DNA of 6,773 nt from contig DBOI01000171.1 of assembly GCA_002299245.1 (NCBI GenBank), forward strand, positions 1 through 6,773. The letters are read 5' to 3'. Source of the DNA: Hydrogenovibrio sp. UBA650. GTDB taxonomy: Bacteria > Pseudomonadota > Gammaproteobacteria > Thiomicrospirales > Thiomicrospiraceae. Shown piece by piece: positions 5,517 through 6,773 of this stretch. The notes beneath the pieces are model-generated. The model saw only the letters and a list, made by a program, of their open reading frames with translations, did no database searches and was not told the DNA's origin. Numbering within the stretch: position 1 is the first letter of the stretch; each line of letters starts with the position of its first letter. The position numbers and the translations under genes are program-made.

Positions 5517-6194
5517 ATGGAAAAGTTTAAGCCTGGTTTTGTCCTGATTGATTTGGATGGAACCCTAATCGACAGTGTGCCGGATTTGGCCTACTGTGTT
5601 GATGAAACTATGAAGCAGTTGGATATGCCAGTACGTGGTGAAGCCGCTGTTCGCAACTGGGTGGGTAACGGTGTTGAGCGCCTAACTGAACGCGCCTTAA
5701 TTAACTCTGTTGACGGTATGCCAGAACCAGAGCTAATGGCAAAAGCCCTGCCGATTTTTTTAGAGCTATATAAAGACAACACCTCGCAGCGCAGTTGCGT
5801 TTATGATGGTGTAATTGAAGGTATAGAATGGATGCAGGCTCAGGGTTATCGTCTGGCTTGTGTGACCAATAAAGCAGAAGCTTTTACGCTACCGCTGTTA
5901 AAAGATAAAGGTCTGCACGATTACTTTGAAGTCATTGTTTCCGGTGATACTTGTGAAAAGAAGAAACCGGATCCAATGCCTTTATTGCACGCTGCAAACC
6001 TATTAGGTGTTGAACCTGAAAATGCGCTGATGATCGGTGACTCAAAATCCGATGTTAAAGCGGCGCGAGCGGCAGGCTTTCACATTTTCTGTATGACCTA
6101 CGGTTATAACCACGGCGAAGATATTCGTGATTATAAACCGGATGTCGTAATGGACTCTTTCGCAGAGCTTAAAAATTATTTGGCAGGCCTGTGA
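5517..6194 (+). CDS. gph: Phosphoglycolate phosphatase (HAD superfamily)
   Basis: Gph hydrolyses 2-phosphoglycolate, made by DNA repair and by Rubisco oxygenation, to glycolate; it is cytosolic and Mg-dependent. The 225-residue length is typical. HAD motif I is IDLDGTLIDS (11-20), with Asp12 as nucleophile and Asp14 as acid-base. The helical cap follows, containing NWVGNGVERLTERAL (47-61), a sequence typical of Gph. Motif II is VTNK (116-119), motif III is Lys150 in KKPDP, and motif IV is GDSKSD (174-179). The start agrees with E. coli Gph (MNKF versus MEKF), but the ribosome-binding site is weak (AAGAA near 5505-5508). It follows rpe and precedes trpE, as in pseudomonads. The stop TGA is overlapped by the GTG of a small ORF, and CAGGCCTG (6184-6191) sits at the junction. 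Other HAD phosphatases are similar, but context favours Gph. Confidence 0.93.
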   Translation: MEKFKPGFVLIDLDGTLIDSVPDLAYCVDETMKQLDMPVRGEAAVRNWVGNGVERLTERALINSVDGMPEPELMAKALPIFLELYKDNTSQRSCVYDGVIEGIEWMQAQGYRLACVTNKAEAFTLPLLKDKGLHDYFEVIVSGDTCEKKKPDPMPLLHAANLLGVEPENALMIGDSKSDVKAARAAGFHIFCMTYGYNHGEDIRDYKPDVVMDSFAELKNYLAGL

Positions 6195-6319
6195 ATTTTT
6201 TAAAAACACTGTTTCTTGAAATAACCAAACCTATTTGGTGTTCTTTAGCTGGTATACGCAGAGCAATTCTGTTTAAGTACTTAGATTACAAAGAACGAAA
6301 TAAACAATCAGAGCAATAG
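6191..6319 (+). CDS. Unrecognised 42-residue protein between gph and trpE
   Basis: A GTG start overlaps the gph stop (GTGA), and the frame runs 42 codons to TAG at 6317-6319, two bases before the trpE ATG. It therefore fills the whole gap between two cotranscribed genes, the packing expected of a translationally coupled gene. The product begins MNFLKTLFLEITKPIW, has a hydrophobic, possibly amphipathic first 30 residues (CSLAGIRRAILFKYL) and a charged tail (DYKERNKQSEQ). This would suit peripheral membrane association, but no clear transmembrane segment or signal peptide is seen. GGCAGG lies three bases before the start, too close to be a good ribosome site. It has one Trp only, so it is not a normal trp attenuation leader. 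I do not recognise a family; it may be chance. Confidence 0.4.
   Translation: MNFLKTLFLEITKPIWCSLAGIRRAILFKYLDYKERNKQSEQ
6224..6239 (+). other. Small stem-loop inside the gph-trpE gap
   Basis: ACCAAA (6224-6229) and TTTGGT (6234-6239) form a perfect 6-bp stem with a CCTA loop, followed by the weak T-rich GTTCTTTAG. It lies within the small ORF. It could be a minor pause or processing hairpin between gph and trpE; the A/T-rich stem makes efficient termination unlikely. Confidence 0.2.
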
Positions 6320-6321
6320 AC

Positions 6322-6773
6322 ATGAACGACCAATATTTTGCTGATCTCGCCAGTCAGGGCTATACCAAAGCGCCGGTAATGCGCACGGTTCTCTCTGACT
6401 ATGACACGCCATTGAGTGTGTATCACAAACTTGCCAAGGGGGATTACACCTACCTGCTTGAATCAGTGCAGGGTGGCGATAAGTGGGGGCGTTATTCTAT
6501 TATTGGTATGCCGTGTGAGCGCCGTATTCAGATTTCAGGCAATCAAATCTCTGAGTTTGTTGGCGATGAGTTGGTACAAAAACAGGTTGCCGATGATCCT
6601 CTGGCTTGGGTTGAAGCCTATCAAAACCAGTTTAAGGTCTTTGAACAGGAAGGCATGCCGCTGTTTAACGGTGGACTGGTTGGTTACTTTGGCTACGACA
6701 CGGTTCGTTTTGTTGAAGAGCGCTTAAAAAACAGCACGCCAGAACAAGATGATATTCAGGCTCCGGATATTGA
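6322..6773 (+). CDS. trpE: Anthranilate synthase component I, N-terminal part (cut by window end)
   Basis: TrpE converts chorismate to anthranilate, the first step of tryptophan synthesis, using ammonia from TrpG. The window holds the first 150 codons of a protein usually near 490-500 residues. Recognised parts are DYDTPLSVYHKL (27-38), YLLESVQGGDKWGRYSIIG (44-62) and NGGLVGYFGYDTVRFVE (116-132), all typical of proteobacterial TrpE. The LLES element (45-48) belongs to the tryptophan feedback-binding site, so feedback inhibition is expected. The chorismate-binding catalytic domain lies beyond the window. The ATG at 6322 agrees with the start of pseudomonad TrpE, although the ribosome-binding site is poor, which hints at coupling to the small ORF ending two bases upstream. 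No trp leader peptide or attenuator is seen. Confidence 0.95.
   Translation, partial: MNDQYFADLASQGYTKAPVMRTVLSDYDTPLSVYHKLAKGDYTYLLESVQGGDKWGRYSIIGMPCERRIQISGNQISEFVGDELVQKQVADDPLAWVEAYQNQFKVFEQEGMPLFNGGLVGYFGYDTVRFVEERLKNSTPEQDDIQAPDI

Noticed and set aside
6191..6319. trp attenuation leader peptide
   Set aside because: The frame has one Trp codon, no tandem Trp, and no terminator/antiterminator pair before trpE.
1..6773. CRISPR array, transposase, phage or defence island
   Set aside because: No regularly spaced repeats, no transposase or integrase motifs, no toxin-antitoxin pair and no defence-protein signatures were seen on either strand.

Overview
The window looks like a chromosomal segment from a moderately AT-rich gammaproteobacterium. 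The gene order rpe-gph-trpE is the order known from pseudomonads and relatives, and the TrpE, Gph and Rpe sequences are clearly proteobacterial. From memory of similar proteins I lean towards the sulfur-oxidising Thiomicrospira/Hydrogenovibrio/Thiomicrorhabdus lineage. That placement is inference, with about even confidence, and no search was run.

Left part (1-1590), accessory in character: a truncated VOC (glyoxalase/bleomycin-resistance fold) gene on the minus strand is divergent from a small NTF2/SnoaL-like gene on the plus strand. Their 248-bp spacer holds a 7-9-7 palindrome, an 11-bp inverted repeat and a possible 25-residue ORF. The NTF2-like gene converges on a minus-strand XRE-type regulator that carries two membrane segments after its DNA-binding domain. 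A perfect 6-4-6 palindrome lies upstream of the regulator.

Middle part (1591-4557), a minus-strand gene string read right to left: psiE-family membrane protein, purC (purine synthesis), bioD (biotin synthesis), then an alpha/beta hydrolase broken by one frameshift. Gaps are 8, 10 and 29 bases, so co-transcription is likely. The hydrolase keeps its Ser, Asp and His triad candidates, but they sit in two reading frames.

Right part (4558-6773), plus strand: rpe (ribulose-phosphate 3-epimerase), gph (phosphoglycolate phosphatase), an unrecognised 42-codon ORF that overlaps the gph stop by four bases, and the first 150 codons of trpE, cut by the window end. Rpe serves the pentose phosphate and Calvin pathways, and Gph removes 2-phosphoglycolate; that pairing would suit an autotroph, but the window alone does not prove autotrophy.

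The most unexpected sequence-level signal is the palindrome CAGGCCTG. It occurs five times exactly (core AGGCCT eight times) and is concentrated in bioD, where the longer TGACAGGCCT appears three times in one orientation. I see no CRISPR array, tRNA, rRNA, transposase or convincing integron attC site, and no complete novel defence or mobile system.
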